A stretch of 64,000 nt of DNA, from the NCBI RefSeq assembly GCF_002205795.1, contig NZ_NIUY01000001.1, positions 310,001 through 374,000 of the forward strand, read 5' to 3'. The notes beneath the pieces are model-generated. The model saw only the letters and a program-made list of their open reading frames with translations, did no database searches and was not told where the DNA came from. A program made the translations under genes and the position numbers. The DNA comes from Chryseobacterium sp. VAUSW3 (GTDB lineage Bacteria; Bacteroidota; Bacteroidia; Flavobacteriales; Weeksellaceae). Shown one piece after another: positions 8,157-16,579 of the stretch (positions are counted from its first letter, which is position 1; every line of letters starts with the position of its first letter).

Positions 8157-9071
8157 ATGCTTAAAGCAGAACATGTAACCAAAACTTACAACGCAGGCAA
8201 AAAACTTGCGCTCGAAGACTTCTCCATCAACGTTCCCGAAGCGAGTATTTACGGCCTTCTTGGACCGAACGGCGCGGGAAAAACTACTTTTATCAGAATT
8301 ATCAATCAGATTACACAGGCAGACTCGGGAGAAATTTTCATCAATAACGAAAAACTGAACCCCAACCATATCCGCCAGATCGGTTATATGCCCGAAGAAC
8401 GCGGACTCTATAAAAACATGTCGGTTGGTGATCAGATTCTTTATTTTGGTGAACTGAAGGGAATGAGCAAAAATGATGCACTGAACCAGGCAAAATACTG
8501 GTTCGAGCAGTTGCAGATCGATCAGTGGTGGAAGAAAAAACTCAGTGAACTCTCCAAAGGGATGGCCCAGAAAATTCAGTTTGTGGTGACGGTTCTTCAC
8601 CGCCCGAAACTGTTGATTCTTGATGAACCGTTTTCGGGTTTCGATCCGGTAAACGCCAATCTCATAAAAGACCAGATCCTCAATTTAAAAAACAACGGTA
8701 CCACCATCATCCTCTCTACGCACCGCATGGAAAGTGTGGAAGAAATGTGCGATTATGTAGCATTAATAGATCATGCGAAGAAAGTGCTTGACGGAAAAGT
8801 GTTCGATGTGCGCGAGCAGTTCAAGAAAAATATATTCGGGGTGACTTTGGCAGATATCAATAATGACGCATTTGAACAGTTCAGGAACCGTTATCAGATT
8901 CAGGAATATGCAACAGAGAATCAGTTGGTTTCCTTCGATTTGAAAAACGATAATGACCAAAATATTGTGTTGAATGAACTGATGAAAGTCGGCAAAATAC
9001 GGTCTTTTGATGAGAAAATCCCGAGCATGAACGAAGTTTTCATCAACGCAGTTTCGGCTGGTAAGCGGTAA
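8157..9071 (+). CDS. ABC transporter ATP-binding protein (NatA-like)
   Basis: A 304-residue ATPase subunit. Walker A is GPNGAGKTT (36-44), the Q-loop is near IGYMPEERGLY, the signature is LSKGMAQK (about 135) and Walker B is LLILDEPFSGFDP (about 153), followed by the switch histidine in ILSTHRMESVEEM. The C-terminal extension after about 220 resembles that of NatA/DUF4162-type exporter ATPases. The permease gene starts 42 bases downstream, so together they form an ABC-2 exporter, possibly for sodium or a small lipophilic compound. The substrate is not determined. Confidence 0.93.
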   Translation: MLKAEHVTKTYNAGKKLALEDFSINVPEASIYGLLGPNGAGKTTFIRIINQITQADSGEIFINNEKLNPNHIRQIGYMPEERGLYKNMSVGDQILYFGELKGMSKNDALNQAKYWFEQLQIDQWWKKKLSELSKGMAQKIQFVVTVLHRPKLLILDEPFSGFDPVNANLIKDQILNLKNNGTTIILSTHRMESVEEMCDYVALIDHAKKVLDGKVFDVREQFKKNIFGVTLADINNDAFEQFRNRYQIQEYATENQLVSFDLKNDNDQNIVLNELMKVGKIRSFDEKIPSMNEVFINAVSAGKR

Positions 9072-9113
9072 ATTTCTCTTTTAATGTTTAAAAATTAACC
9101 TGAAAGTCAATTC

Positions 9114-10430
9114 ATGAAAAATATATTTTTAATTACCAGAAGAGAATATCTCACACAGGTAAAGAAAAAATCTTTTGTCATCCTTACCCTTCTCGCGCCG
9201 GTGCTGATGATCGCTTTTGCGGCGTTTATCACATTTCTCTTCAAGGCGAACGAAAGTTCGAGCACGTTTAACGTCATTGATAAAAGCGGACTGTTTGTAG
9301 GCAACCTGAAAAGCGACCAGTCGATAAAATATGTTTTCGTACCTCGGGAAAACGAGAAAGCACTTACCTCGACTTTAAAGGACATGGACGGAATCGAAGG
9401 ACTTCTGATCATTCCCGAACTTAAAGATAACAACTTTGATGAGCTTGAGAAAAACTCGAAATTACTGATCAACAAAAAGATTGGTTTCGAGACTAAAATG
9501 AGTGTAGTAGCTGATCTGTCGAGAATCATAAAGCAGGAAAAAATTAAAAGACTCGGAATTTCTGAAGATCAGATCATCAGTCTGGATAAAAATTTCGACC
9601 TCAATACCCAGAATGTTGTAGATAATAATAAAGCAGATTCAGATCTTGATTTCGGGATAAAATCTGGCCTCAGCATGGTTTTGATGTACGCGGTTTTCAT
9701 GTTTATCATTATTTATGGTGTGCGGGTGATGCGCAGTGTGCTGGAGGAAAAAAACAACCGCGTGGTAGAAATCATCATCTCTTCCGTAAAACCGTTTGAA
9801 CTCATGATGGGGAAAATTCTGGGTGTAACACTGGTTGCATTAACGCAGTTCAGTATCTGGATTACCATGTCGGTTTTGGGCGCGATATTCCTGAATACCG
9901 GTTTTTCGGCGATGCAGAAGCAGATCCCCGGCGGCGAACAGTCGGCAGAAATGATAGAAAAATTTGATATTCAACAGACCGCCTCAGAAGTTTCGCATAT
10001 TCTGCTGGACATGAATTATCCGCTGATCATCTTCGTTTTCATCATATTCTTTCTGTTAGGGTATATTTTTTACAGCTCAATGTACGCAGCCATCGGTTCT
10101 GCTGTGGATAATGAAACCGAAACGCAGCAGTTTACCCTTTTCGCCATCATTCCGCTGATGATCGGTATGTACGGAAGTTTTACGATTATGAATAATCCTG
10201 AAGGACCGCTTGGTTTTTGGCTCTCGATTATTCCGTTCACCTCGCCGGTGGCCATGATTGCAAGAATTCCGTTTGGGGTTCCGGGCTGGCAGATCGCACT
10301 TTCAATCTTCCTGCTGGTGATTTCAGCGTTACTGATGATTTATATCGCGGCAAAAGTCTACCGGGTAGGAATTTTAATGTACGGAAATAAAGCCAGCGCT
10401 AAAGAAATCTGGAAATGGATCAGGAGTTAA
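9114..10430 (+). CDS. ABC-2 family transporter permease (NatB-like)
   Basis: A 438-residue membrane protein of the ABC-2 (NatB/YhaP) type. It has one N-terminal membrane helix (ILTLLAPVLMIAFAAFITFL), a large extracytoplasmic domain (about 45-180), then about five helices (MVLMYAVFMFIIIYGV, ILGVTLVALTQFSIWITM, IIFVFIIFFLLGYIFY, FTLFAIIPLMIGMYG, ALSIFLLVISALLMIYIAA). The VLEEKNNRVVEIIISSVKPFELMMGKILG coupling segment between helices is characteristic of this family. It follows the ATPase gene and ends before a strong bidirectional terminator. The exported substrate is unknown. Confidence 0.92.
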   Translation: MKNIFLITRREYLTQVKKKSFVILTLLAPVLMIAFAAFITFLFKANESSSTFNVIDKSGLFVGNLKSDQSIKYVFVPRENEKALTSTLKDMDGIEGLLIIPELKDNNFDELEKNSKLLINKKIGFETKMSVVADLSRIIKQEKIKRLGISEDQIISLDKNFDLNTQNVVDNNKADSDLDFGIKSGLSMVLMYAVFMFIIIYGVRVMRSVLEEKNNRVVEIIISSVKPFELMMGKILGVTLVALTQFSIWITMSVLGAIFLNTGFSAMQKQIPGGEQSAEMIEKFDIQQTASEVSHILLDMNYPLIIFVFIIFFLLGYIFYSSMYAAIGSAVDNETETQQFTLFAIIPLMIGMYGSFTIMNNPEGPLGFWLSIIPFTSPVAMIARIPFGVPGWQIALSIFLLVISALLMIYIAAKVYRVGILMYGNKASAKEIWKWIRS

Positions 10431-10471
10431 GCCCGTTCAGTTTAAGGTTAAGCTCACGCTTAAGTAAAAAT

Positions 10472-10502
10472 AAATCCCGTCAAAATAATTTTGACGGGAT
10501 TT
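10472..10502. terminator. Bidirectional terminator
   Basis: A perfect 15-bp stem (10472-10486 with 10488-10502) around a single-base centre, with A runs on the left and T runs on the right. It lies between two convergent genes, the ABC permease and the minus-strand barrel gene, and would serve both. Confidence 0.85.
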
Positions 10503-10523
10503 AATTTATAAGTTTAAAAATTT

Positions 10524-11189
10524 TTACTGGAAAATATAACTCAAACCTACGCTGAGTACCTGTTCAGATTTTTTCTTGCTCACGTTGGGATCATTCGTCT
10601 GTTCCTTCATCAGTCCTTTATATGTGTTGCTTAAACCGATATCGTAGCGGCCGGTAACCTCAAACATTCTTTTGTAAGAAAAACCAATGCCCAAACCTAC
10701 TCCAAAATTGAAGCTCGCGGCCTTACCGTTGATACCCGTTGCCGGATCCCCCTCTTCGGTATATCTCAATGGAGCGTTTTTAATATTCTGATTGATGAGA
10801 AAATTGAATTTCGGGCCAGCAAGGCCAAAAAACTCAGATTCTGCCTCAGAAAAATAGCCTTTAAAATAAAGCGGTACGCTGATATAATTGTTGGCATATA
10901 CAGCGTCGTAACCCACTGCCCCTTTCATATCTTTATCTTTTCCGGTTTCCCCGGCACCTAGATATTCGATTCCTGGTTGGATATAAAACTGGTCGTTATT
11001 ATCTACCGGAATTAAAGCCAAAACTCCGCCAAACCCCGAATAAATGGGTCCTGAAGGATTATGGGCATTGCTCACTCGTGAATAAGTTCCACCGCCGGTA
11101 ATCCCAAATCTGGTATTACGCAGATCAATCTGTGCTGAAAAAAACGTCGCTGCGCATAGTGCGGAAACAACAAATAGTTTATTTTTCAT
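10524..11189 (-). CDS. Porin-family outer-membrane beta-barrel protein
   Basis: A 221-residue exported protein. MKNKLFVVSALCAATFFSAQ is a signal peptide; the mature part has repeated barrel strands (FGITGGGTYSRVSN, QFYIQPGIEYLGAGE, NYISVPLYFKGYFSE, FFGLAGPKFNFLINQ, FNFGVGLGIGFSYK, VGLSYIFQ), ending in an aromatic-hydrophobic outer-membrane signature (final SYIFQ). It looks like the PorT/OMP_b-brl_2 type barrel of Bacteroidetes; its function is unknown. An earlier ATG at 11207 would lie in the promoter region, so ATG 11189 is used. It shares the bidirectional terminator with the ABC permease gene. Confidence 0.85.
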   Translation of the reverse strand: MKNKLFVVSALCAATFFSAQIDLRNTRFGITGGGTYSRVSNAHNPSGPIYSGFGGVLALIPVDNNDQFYIQPGIEYLGAGETGKDKDMKGAVGYDAVYANNYISVPLYFKGYFSEAESEFFGLAGPKFNFLINQNIKNAPLRYTEEGDPATGINGKAASFNFGVGLGIGFSYKRMFEVTGRYDIGLSNTYKGLMKEQTNDPNVSKKKSEQVLSVGLSYIFQ

Positions 11190-11204
11190 AATAGTGTTTA
11201 TCGA

Positions 11205-11212
11205 CAAAGATA
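11205..11212 (-). promoter_or_regulatory. TAnnTTTG -7 box for the barrel gene
   Basis: On the minus strand the sequence is TATCTTTG, an exact match, with the transcript start expected about 11-15 bases upstream of ATG 11189. Confidence 0.6.
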
Positions 11213-11225
11213 AAAAATATTGATC

Positions 11226-11261
11226 AAAAAAAGATTCTGTAAAAACTTACAGAACCTTTTT
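11226..11261 (-). terminator. Terminator after sucD
   Basis: Read on the minus strand, AAGGTTCTGTAA and TTACAGAATCTT form a nearly perfect stem followed by a T run. Confidence 0.75.
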
Positions 11262-11279
11262 ATATTTTGATGAGGAAAA

Positions 11280-12152
11280 TTATCCTAAAACCTGAGCTAC
11301 AGTAGAACCAATTTCAGCAGGTGAATCCACCACATTGATTCCGTTTTCTCTCATAATCGCCATTTTCGCCTGTGCAGTATCTTCGGCACCACCTACGATT
11401 GCACCGGCATGACCCATTGTTCTACCTTTTGGTGCAGTTTGACCTGCGATAAAACCAACAACTGGTTTTTTAGAACCGCTTTCTTTATACCATCTTGCAG
11501 CTTCAGCTTCTAATGAACCTCCGATTTCTCCGATCATGACTACAGCATCTGTTTCAGGATCGTTGATGAACAGTTCCAAAGCTTCTTTGGTTGTAGTACC
11601 GATGATGGGGTCACCACCGATTCCGATAGCGGTAGAAACTCCGTAACCTGCTTTCACTACCTGGTCAGCAGCTTCGTAAGTAAGGGTTCCTGATTTTGAA
11701 ACGATACCCACTCTCCCTTTTTTGAAAACAAAACCTGGCATAATTCCGATTTTCGCTTCGTCGGAAGTGATGATTCCAGGGCAGTTTGGCCCGATCAATC
11801 GGCAATCTCTGTCAGCAATATAAGCTTTCACTTTCACCATGTCTTCCACAGGAATTCCTTCTGTAATACATACAATTACTTTAATTCCGGCTTCCGCAGC
11901 TTCCATAATGGCGTCTGCAGCAAATGCTGGCGGAACGAAAATAATGGAAACATTCGCGCCCGCTTTTTCTACCGATTCAGCAACGGTATTGAAAACAGGT
12001 TTACCCAAATGTTCAGTTCCTCCTTTTCCTGGAGTTACACCGCCTACTACGTTGGTTCCGTATTCAATCATCTGACCTGCGTGGAAGGTTCCTTCGTTTC
12101 CTGTAAAGCCCTGTACGATTACTTTAGAATCTTTGTTTACTAATACTGACAT
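11280..12152 (-). CDS. sucD: Succinate-CoA ligase alpha subunit
   Basis: A 290-residue alpha subunit of succinyl-CoA synthetase, which couples succinyl-CoA to succinate conversion with nucleotide triphosphate synthesis in the TCA cycle. The CoA-binding Rossmann half begins [18 protein letters not shown], and the active-site phosphohistidine lies in [13 protein letters not shown] (H248). The IGPNCPGI and [13 protein letters not shown] segments are also typical. The beta subunit gene sucC is not adjacent in this window, a separated arrangement I believe is common in the group. Transcribed alone from its own promoter, with a terminator after it. Confidence 0.97.
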   Translation of the reverse strand: MSVLVNKDSKVIVQGFTGNEGTFHAGQMIEYGTNVVGGVTPGKGGTEHLGKPVFNTVAESVEKAGANVSIIFVPPAFAADAIMEAAEAGIKVIVCITEGIPVEDMVKVKAYIADRDCRLIGPNCPGIITSDEAKIGIMPGFVFKKGRVGIVSKSGTLTYEAADQVVKAGYGVSTAIGIGGDPIIGTTTKEALELFINDPETDAVVMIGEIGGSLEAEAARWYKESGSKKPVVGFIAGQTAPKGRTMGHAGAIVGGAEDTAQAKMAIMRENGINVVDSPAEIGSTVAQVLG

Positions 12153-12192
12153 TCTTATGTTTTTTAAATTTATTATAGAATATTAACTCTTA

Positions 12193-12200
12193 CAAATTTA
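12193..12200 (-). promoter_or_regulatory. TAnnTTTG -7 box for sucD
   Basis: Minus-strand TAAATTTG, about 40 bases upstream of the sucD ATG. Confidence 0.6.
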
Positions 12201-12236
12201 CTGAATCTGCCGAGTTAAAAAAAATTATCATTTATT

Positions 12237-12806
12237 TTATTCGTTATATTTCTTAAATACTTCCTGAAGACAGGAATTTGTATTGTTAAAGAAATTGCAA
12301 TTTTCAATGAACTCCGCTAAAACCGGCATGTCCGAAGTAAGTTCCTTAAGTTTCTTCTTGTAGTTAGTTAAAATACTAAACATTTCATACTTACCGTCAT
12401 TTTTGATCAAAATATCAATAGACCCTTGCGAATGGTCGTATGAACTTTCTGTATAATCCCTGTACCATTTCATCTTTGGCCCGTCCTGAATCAATTCAAA
12501 CATTCCGAATTTTTCCAATGGTCTTTCAAAGACCCTGTTTTGCCCCTTCAGATCAACAAATTCAATGCGTCTGAACTTATTAAAGAGGTGTTTTTCTTTT
12601 TTGCCAGCATCGTTGATAAGAAAAATATTCTTTTGGGTGATACTGTTCTCATATATTTCGTTTTCGTAAAAGATGCTTTTTCTGAATAAAATTTTAGCAT
12701 GGGAAACGGTACCGTCGGCAAAAAGTATCTTAGCATTGATTTCAGCTTTTTGAGAAAAGCTTAATATAAACAGAAAAATACTTAATAAAGATAAAATTCG
12801 CTTCAT
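12237..12806 (-). CDS. Hypothetical secreted protein
   Basis: A 189-residue protein of unknown function. MKRILSLLSIFLFILSFSQ is a signal peptide; the body (KAEINAKILFADGTVSHAKI through FVDLKGQNRVFERPLE) is predicted to be beta-rich, then a helical end with two cysteines in the last 25 residues (ENCNFFNN and SCLQEV). I recognise no family. Its ATG is separated from the stop of the upstream lpxD-like gene by a single base, so it belongs to that operon. Unrelated to lipid A in any visible way. Confidence 0.75.
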   Translation of the reverse strand: MKRILSLLSIFLFILSFSQKAEINAKILFADGTVSHAKILFRKSIFYENEIYENSITQKNIFLINDAGKKEKHLFNKFRRIEFVDLKGQNRVFERPLEKFGMFELIQDGPKMKWYRDYTESSYDHSQGSIDILIKNDGKYEMFSILTNYKKKLKELTSDMPVLAEFIENCNFFNNTNSCLQEVFKKYNE

Positions 12807-12807
12807 C

Positions 12808-13710
12808 CTAAAGATTTTTCAGCTTCACTTCTTTCCTTAAATAATCCCTAAACTCTTCCGCCAACTGTCCGAAATAGGTTTTTCCGCCTTCCAGGTCTTT
12901 GTTAACGCCGGTTTTGCCTAAAAGAACGGCTCCTTTTCCCACTCGGTTACCGGAGGCCATACCTACTTGTCCCCAAACCGTTACCTCGTCTTCGATGACG
13001 CAACAACCTGCAATCGCAGCGTGGGAAGCAATAAGCACTTTTTTACCGATGATGGTATCGTGACCGATTTGTATTAAATTATCTAAAATAGAACCTTCGC
13101 CAATGATGGTAGAATCCGTAACGCCGCGGTCGATGGTGCAGTTGTTTCCTATTTCAACGTTGTCTTCAATAATTACATTTCCCACAGAAATCAAGCGATC
13201 GAAATTTCCGTTCAGTTTTCTGTAATAAAATGCGTCGCCGCCCAAAACAGTTCCGCTCTGGATAATCACGTTGTCGCCGATGATGGTTCTGTCGCCTATC
13301 ACAACATTAGGGAAAATGATACTGTTTTTGCCGATTTTCACTTCGTTTCCGATCACTGCGGAAGGATGAATGCGTGTTCCTTCGCCGACTTCAAGATCGT
13401 GAAGTTCTTCGGTGAAATTGTAAATCTTGGTGAAATGGGTATTGATTTTATTGAAATCCCTGAACGGATCATCGGAGACCAACAAAGCCTTCCCTTCCGG
13501 ACAATCTACCACTTTATCGATAAGAATAATGGTCGCCGCGGAGTTAAGCGCTTTGTCGTAATATTTGGGATGATTCACAAAAACAATTTCCCCGGCTTTT
13601 ACGCGGTGAATTTCGTTAGTCCCAAGAACAGGAAAATTTTCGTCGCCAATCATTTGGGCGCCGATGAGATCTGCAATGTTCCTTAGGGTCTGCGGTTGGT
13701 TGAAGGTCAT
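12808..13710 (-). CDS. LpxD-like acyltransferase, second copy
   Basis: A 300-residue left-handed beta-helix protein resembling UDP-3-O-acylglucosamine N-acyltransferase. The N-terminal UDP-binding-type domain (GDENFPVLGTNEIHRVKAGEIVFV) is followed by hexapeptide repeats (IGNEVKIGKNSIIFPNVVIG and on). The equivalent of the catalytic His is in IQIGHDTIIGKK. It differs from the lpxD at 16572-17603 in sequence and ending (EFRDYLRKEVKLKNL). Since a canonical LpxD is encoded nearby, this paralogue may acylate a different lipid A precursor or another sugar nucleotide; that is inference. It lies 42 bases from efp with an 8-bp hairpin between. Confidence 0.75.
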   Translation of the reverse strand: MTFNQPQTLRNIADLIGAQMIGDENFPVLGTNEIHRVKAGEIVFVNHPKYYDKALNSAATIILIDKVVDCPEGKALLVSDDPFRDFNKINTHFTKIYNFTEELHDLEVGEGTRIHPSAVIGNEVKIGKNSIIFPNVVIGDRTIIGDNVIIQSGTVLGGDAFYYRKLNGNFDRLISVGNVIIEDNVEIGNNCTIDRGVTDSTIIGEGSILDNLIQIGHDTIIGKKVLIASHAAIAGCCVIEDEVTVWGQVGMASGNRVGKGAVLLGKTGVNKDLEGGKTYFGQLAEEFRDYLRKEVKLKNL

Positions 13711-13723
13711 ATTTTAATAAGCA

Positions 13724-13747
13724 GATGGAAGATTTTCACCTTCCATC
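13724..13747. other. Hairpin between efp and the lpxD-like gene
   Basis: GATGGAAG (13724-13731) pairs perfectly with CTTCCATC (13740-13747) around an 8-base loop. On the minus strand, the transcribed direction, no T run follows, so it is more likely an mRNA processing or stability element than a terminator. Confidence 0.4.
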
Positions 13748-13752
13748 AATTT

Positions 13753-14316
13753 TTATTTTACGCGTTCCAGATAATTTCCGTCTTCGGTGTTTACTTTAAT
13801 TTTGTCACCTGCTTCAATGAAAAGAGGAACCATTACTCTTGCGCCGGTTTCTACGATGGCGTTTTTCAGGGCGTTGGTTGCAGTATTTCCTTTCACTCCA
13901 GGATCTGCTTCAATTACATCCAGATAAACCGTTGGTGGGATTTCTGCTGATAGTGGAGATTCATCTGCTTCTTTCAGAATAATGGTAACTTCTTCACCTG
14001 CTTTCATGAACTGTGAGTTCTCGATCATCTCTTTGTTCAGGTAGATTTGTGAGAAATCATCATTGTTCATGAAGTGAAAACCATTGTCGTCTTCGTAAAG
14101 ATACTGGAATTTTCTGGTGATTACTTTTACTTCATCAATTTTGTGACCTGCGGAAAAAGTATTTTCAAGCACTTTACCGTTGGTTACCGATTTCATTTTG
14201 GTTCTTACGAACGCTGGACCTTTTCCTGGTTTTACGTGTAAGAAATCGATAATTTTGAAGATATCGTTACTGTATTCGATACACATTCCTTTTTTAATAT
14301 CGTTGCTGGTTGCCAT
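13753..14316 (-). CDS. efp: Elongation factor P
   Basis: A 187-residue translation factor that relieves ribosome stalling at polyproline stretches. The KOW-like N-domain contains LHVKPGKGPAF; the modified lysine of the family corresponds to K32 in the loop PGKGPA. Two OB domains follow, and the end GDKIKVNTEDGNYLERVK is the usual C-terminus. The placement between lpxA and an lpxD-like gene is not functionally obvious. Spacing to lpxA is 76 bases, enough for its own promoter, though no exact TAnnTTTG box was found. Confidence 0.97.
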   Translation of the reverse strand: MATSNDIKKGMCIEYSNDIFKIIDFLHVKPGKGPAFVRTKMKSVTNGKVLENTFSAGHKIDEVKVITRKFQYLYEDDNGFHFMNNDDFSQIYLNKEMIENSQFMKAGEEVTIILKEADESPLSAEIPPTVYLDVIEADPGVKGNTATNALKNAIVETGARVMVPLFIEAGDKIKVNTEDGNYLERVK

Positions 14317-14392
14317 TTAAAGTTTGAATTTTTAGTTATCGTCTGAAGATGCATCTCCGGACTTATCAGTGTTAATTAAAGTTGTATTGTGT

Positions 14393-15181
14393 CTATTCTT
14401 TTCCGGTGCCGTAGCCTTTTACGATACCTCTGGGCGAATTCTTGATGAATTCTAAAATTTCGTCTCTTTCGGCAGTCGGCAGCATTTCTTTTTCAATATA
14501 GCTTGATGCCTGCGAAACATTCATCTTCATCTGGAAGATGGCTCTGTAAATTTTCTGGATTTCGAAGATCTTGTCGTTGGTAAAACCTCTTCTGCGCAGA
14601 CCTACCGAATTAATTCCTGCATAAGTCATGGGCTCCCGTGCTACTTTCACATAAGGCGGAATATCTTTTCTTACTAAAGTTCCTCCGGAAATCATCACAT
14701 GTTTACCGATTTTCCCAAACTGGTGAACCGCTGAAAGTCCGCCCATTACGGTGTAATCCCCGATTTCAACATGCCCTGCAATACCGCAACCGTTCACGAT
14801 GATAACGCCGTTCCCGAGAACACAGTCGTGCGCAATATGCGAGGTCGCCATAATGAGACAGTCGTTACCTATTTTGGTATAACCCAAAGCTTTGGTTCCG
14901 CGGTTTACGGTAACACATTCTCTGATGGTGGTATTGTCGCCGATAATCACCTGGGTATCTTCACCTTCGAATTTCAGATCCTGCGGAACTGCGGCAATCA
15001 CTGTACCCGGGAAAATACGGCAGTTTTTTCCGATTCTGGCACCATCCATAATCGTTACGTTAGGACCGATCCACGTTCCTTCGCCAATTTCTACATCACC
15101 GGCAATGGTAGTAAACGGTTCTACGATTACATTTTTCTTTATTTTTGCGCGTTTGTCAACGGCAGCTAACTGGTGTACCAT
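14393..15181 (-). CDS. lpxA: Acyl-ACP--UDP-N-acetylglucosamine O-acyltransferase
   Basis: A 262-residue enzyme catalysing the first step of lipid A synthesis, transfer of a hydroxyacyl chain from ACP to UDP-GlcNAc. It is a left-handed beta-helix of hexapeptide repeats (VIVEPFTTIAGDVEIGEGTW). The catalytic histidine equivalent lies in ATSHIAHDCVLG (H118), and the C-terminal helical region includes LVRKDIPPYVKVAREPMTYAGIN and RRRGF, typical of LpxA. Its ATG immediately follows the lpxC-fabZ stop (stop 15182, start 15181). Confidence 0.96.
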   Translation of the reverse strand: MVHQLAAVDKRAKIKKNVIVEPFTTIAGDVEIGEGTWIGPNVTIMDGARIGKNCRIFPGTVIAAVPQDLKFEGEDTQVIIGDNTTIRECVTVNRGTKALGYTKIGNDCLIMATSHIAHDCVLGNGVIIVNGCGIAGHVEIGDYTVMGGLSAVHQFGKIGKHVMISGGTLVRKDIPPYVKVAREPMTYAGINSVGLRRRGFTNDKIFEIQKIYRAIFQMKMNVSQASSYIEKEMLPTAERDEILEFIKNSPRGIVKGYGTGKE

Positions 15182-16579
15182 TTAATCCGGTTTATTTTTT
15201 GCGACCTGCGCCATCAATTCAGCTTCTACTACAACGCTGTCGCCTACATAGCCATAGCCCTGCATGTGAACAATCCCTCTTCGGATTGGGGAAATAAGTT
15301 CTATTTTAAAAACCAGGGTATCACCCGGAACCACTTTTTTCTTAAACTTTACTTTATCCATTTTAATAAAATAAGTGGAATAGTTTTCGGGATCAGGAAC
15401 GCTTGCCAGAACGAGGATTCCACCGGTCTGTGCCAGAGCCTCCACCTGTAAAACGCCCGGCATCACCGGTTCTTTAGGGAAATGCCCCACAAAAAACGGT
15501 TCATTCATGGTGACGTTCTTCAGCCCCACTACGTGAGAGTCTGAAAGCTCAAGAATTTTATCGATAAGGAGGAACGGCGGCCGGTGTGGCATAAGTTTCA
15601 TGATTCCGTTGATATCGAAAACGGGTTCTTTGTAGATGTCGATATCGGGAACATTTTTCTTTCTCTGCAGTTTCCACTGTCTGTTCAGTTTTTTTGCAAA
15701 CTGGGTGTTTACGAAATGTCCTGGTTTGTTGGCGATCACTTTTCCTTTAATTTTTACGCCTACCAAGGCTAAGTCACCAATCACGTCTAGCAGTTTATGT
15801 CGCGCGGCTTCGTTGGGATAATTAAGGGTAAGGTTATCTAAAATTCCGTTCGGGCGGATGGAAACATCATCTTTACCGAAGGCTTTTTTCAGTTTTTCTG
15901 AAGTTTCTGCAGTAAGTTCTTTATCCACATAAACAATAGCGTTGGAAATATCGCCACCTTTAATAAGACCGGCATCCAAAAGCATTTCGAGTTCATGAAG
16001 GAAACTAAAAGTACGTGCACATGAAATTTCGTCTTTAAATTCTGAAATATCTCTTAAGGTGGCATTCTGGGTTCCGAGAACTTTCGTACCGAAATCTACC
16101 ATCGTCGTCACTTCATAAGTATCAGAAGGGATGATGGTAAGCTCGGATCCGGTAGTAGGATCAACATAATTCAGGACTTCCTTCACAACCAGATATTCGC
16201 GGTCTACGTTCTGTTCCAGAATCCCTGCTTTTTCAATGGCATCAACGAAAAACCTTGAAGAACCGTCTAAAATTGGCGGCTCTGCACTGTTCATTTCCAG
16301 AATAGCATTGTCGATGTCGCAGCCTACCAAAGCTGCCAGAAGGTGTTCGCAGGTATGAATTCTTACTCCTAATTTTTCAAGGGTCGTTCCCCGTTCGGTT
16401 GCAGTGACGTAGTTTACGTCGGCCTCAATATGAGGATGCCCCTCCAAATCGGTACGTACAAATACAAAACCGGTATTCTCCTTGGCCGGTTTTATTGTTA
16501 ATGTTACTTCTCTTCCGGTATGAAGCCCAATCCCACAAAGGGAAACTTCTTCCTTTAAAGTTTTTTGTTTATCACTCAC
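15182..16579 (-). CDS. lpxC/fabZ: Bifunctional LpxC deacetylase / FabZ dehydratase
   Basis: A 465-residue fusion. The N-terminal two-thirds is UDP-3-O-acyl-GlcNAc deacetylase, with GIGLHTGREV, the zinc-binding region IHTCEHLLAAL and the later KLLDVIGDLALVG. The C-terminal part (from about 320) is 3-hydroxyacyl-ACP dehydratase FabZ, with MPHRPPFLLID and GHFPKEPVMPGVLQVEALAQ giving the catalytic His and Glu. This fusion is common in Bacteroidetes. The start is the GTG at 16579 (MSDKQKTLKEE), overlapping the lpxD stop by 8 bases, rather than the TTG at 16606. Confidence 0.94.
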   Translation of the reverse strand: MSDKQKTLKEEVSLCGIGLHTGREVTLTIKPAKENTGFVFVRTDLEGHPHIEADVNYVTATERGTTLEKLGVRIHTCEHLLAALVGCDIDNAILEMNSAEPPILDGSSRFFVDAIEKAGILEQNVDREYLVVKEVLNYVDPTTGSELTIIPSDTYEVTTMVDFGTKVLGTQNATLRDISEFKDEISCARTFSFLHELEMLLDAGLIKGGDISNAIVYVDKELTAETSEKLKKAFGKDDVSIRPNGILDNLTLNYPNEAARHKLLDVIGDLALVGVKIKGKVIANKPGHFVNTQFAKKLNRQWKLQRKKNVPDIDIYKEPVFDINGIMKLMPHRPPFLLIDKILELSDSHVVGLKNVTMNEPFFVGHFPKEPVMPGVLQVEALAQTGGILVLASVPDPENYSTYFIKMDKVKFKKKVVPGDTLVFKIELISPIRRGIVHMQGYGYVGDSVVVEAELMAQVAKNKPD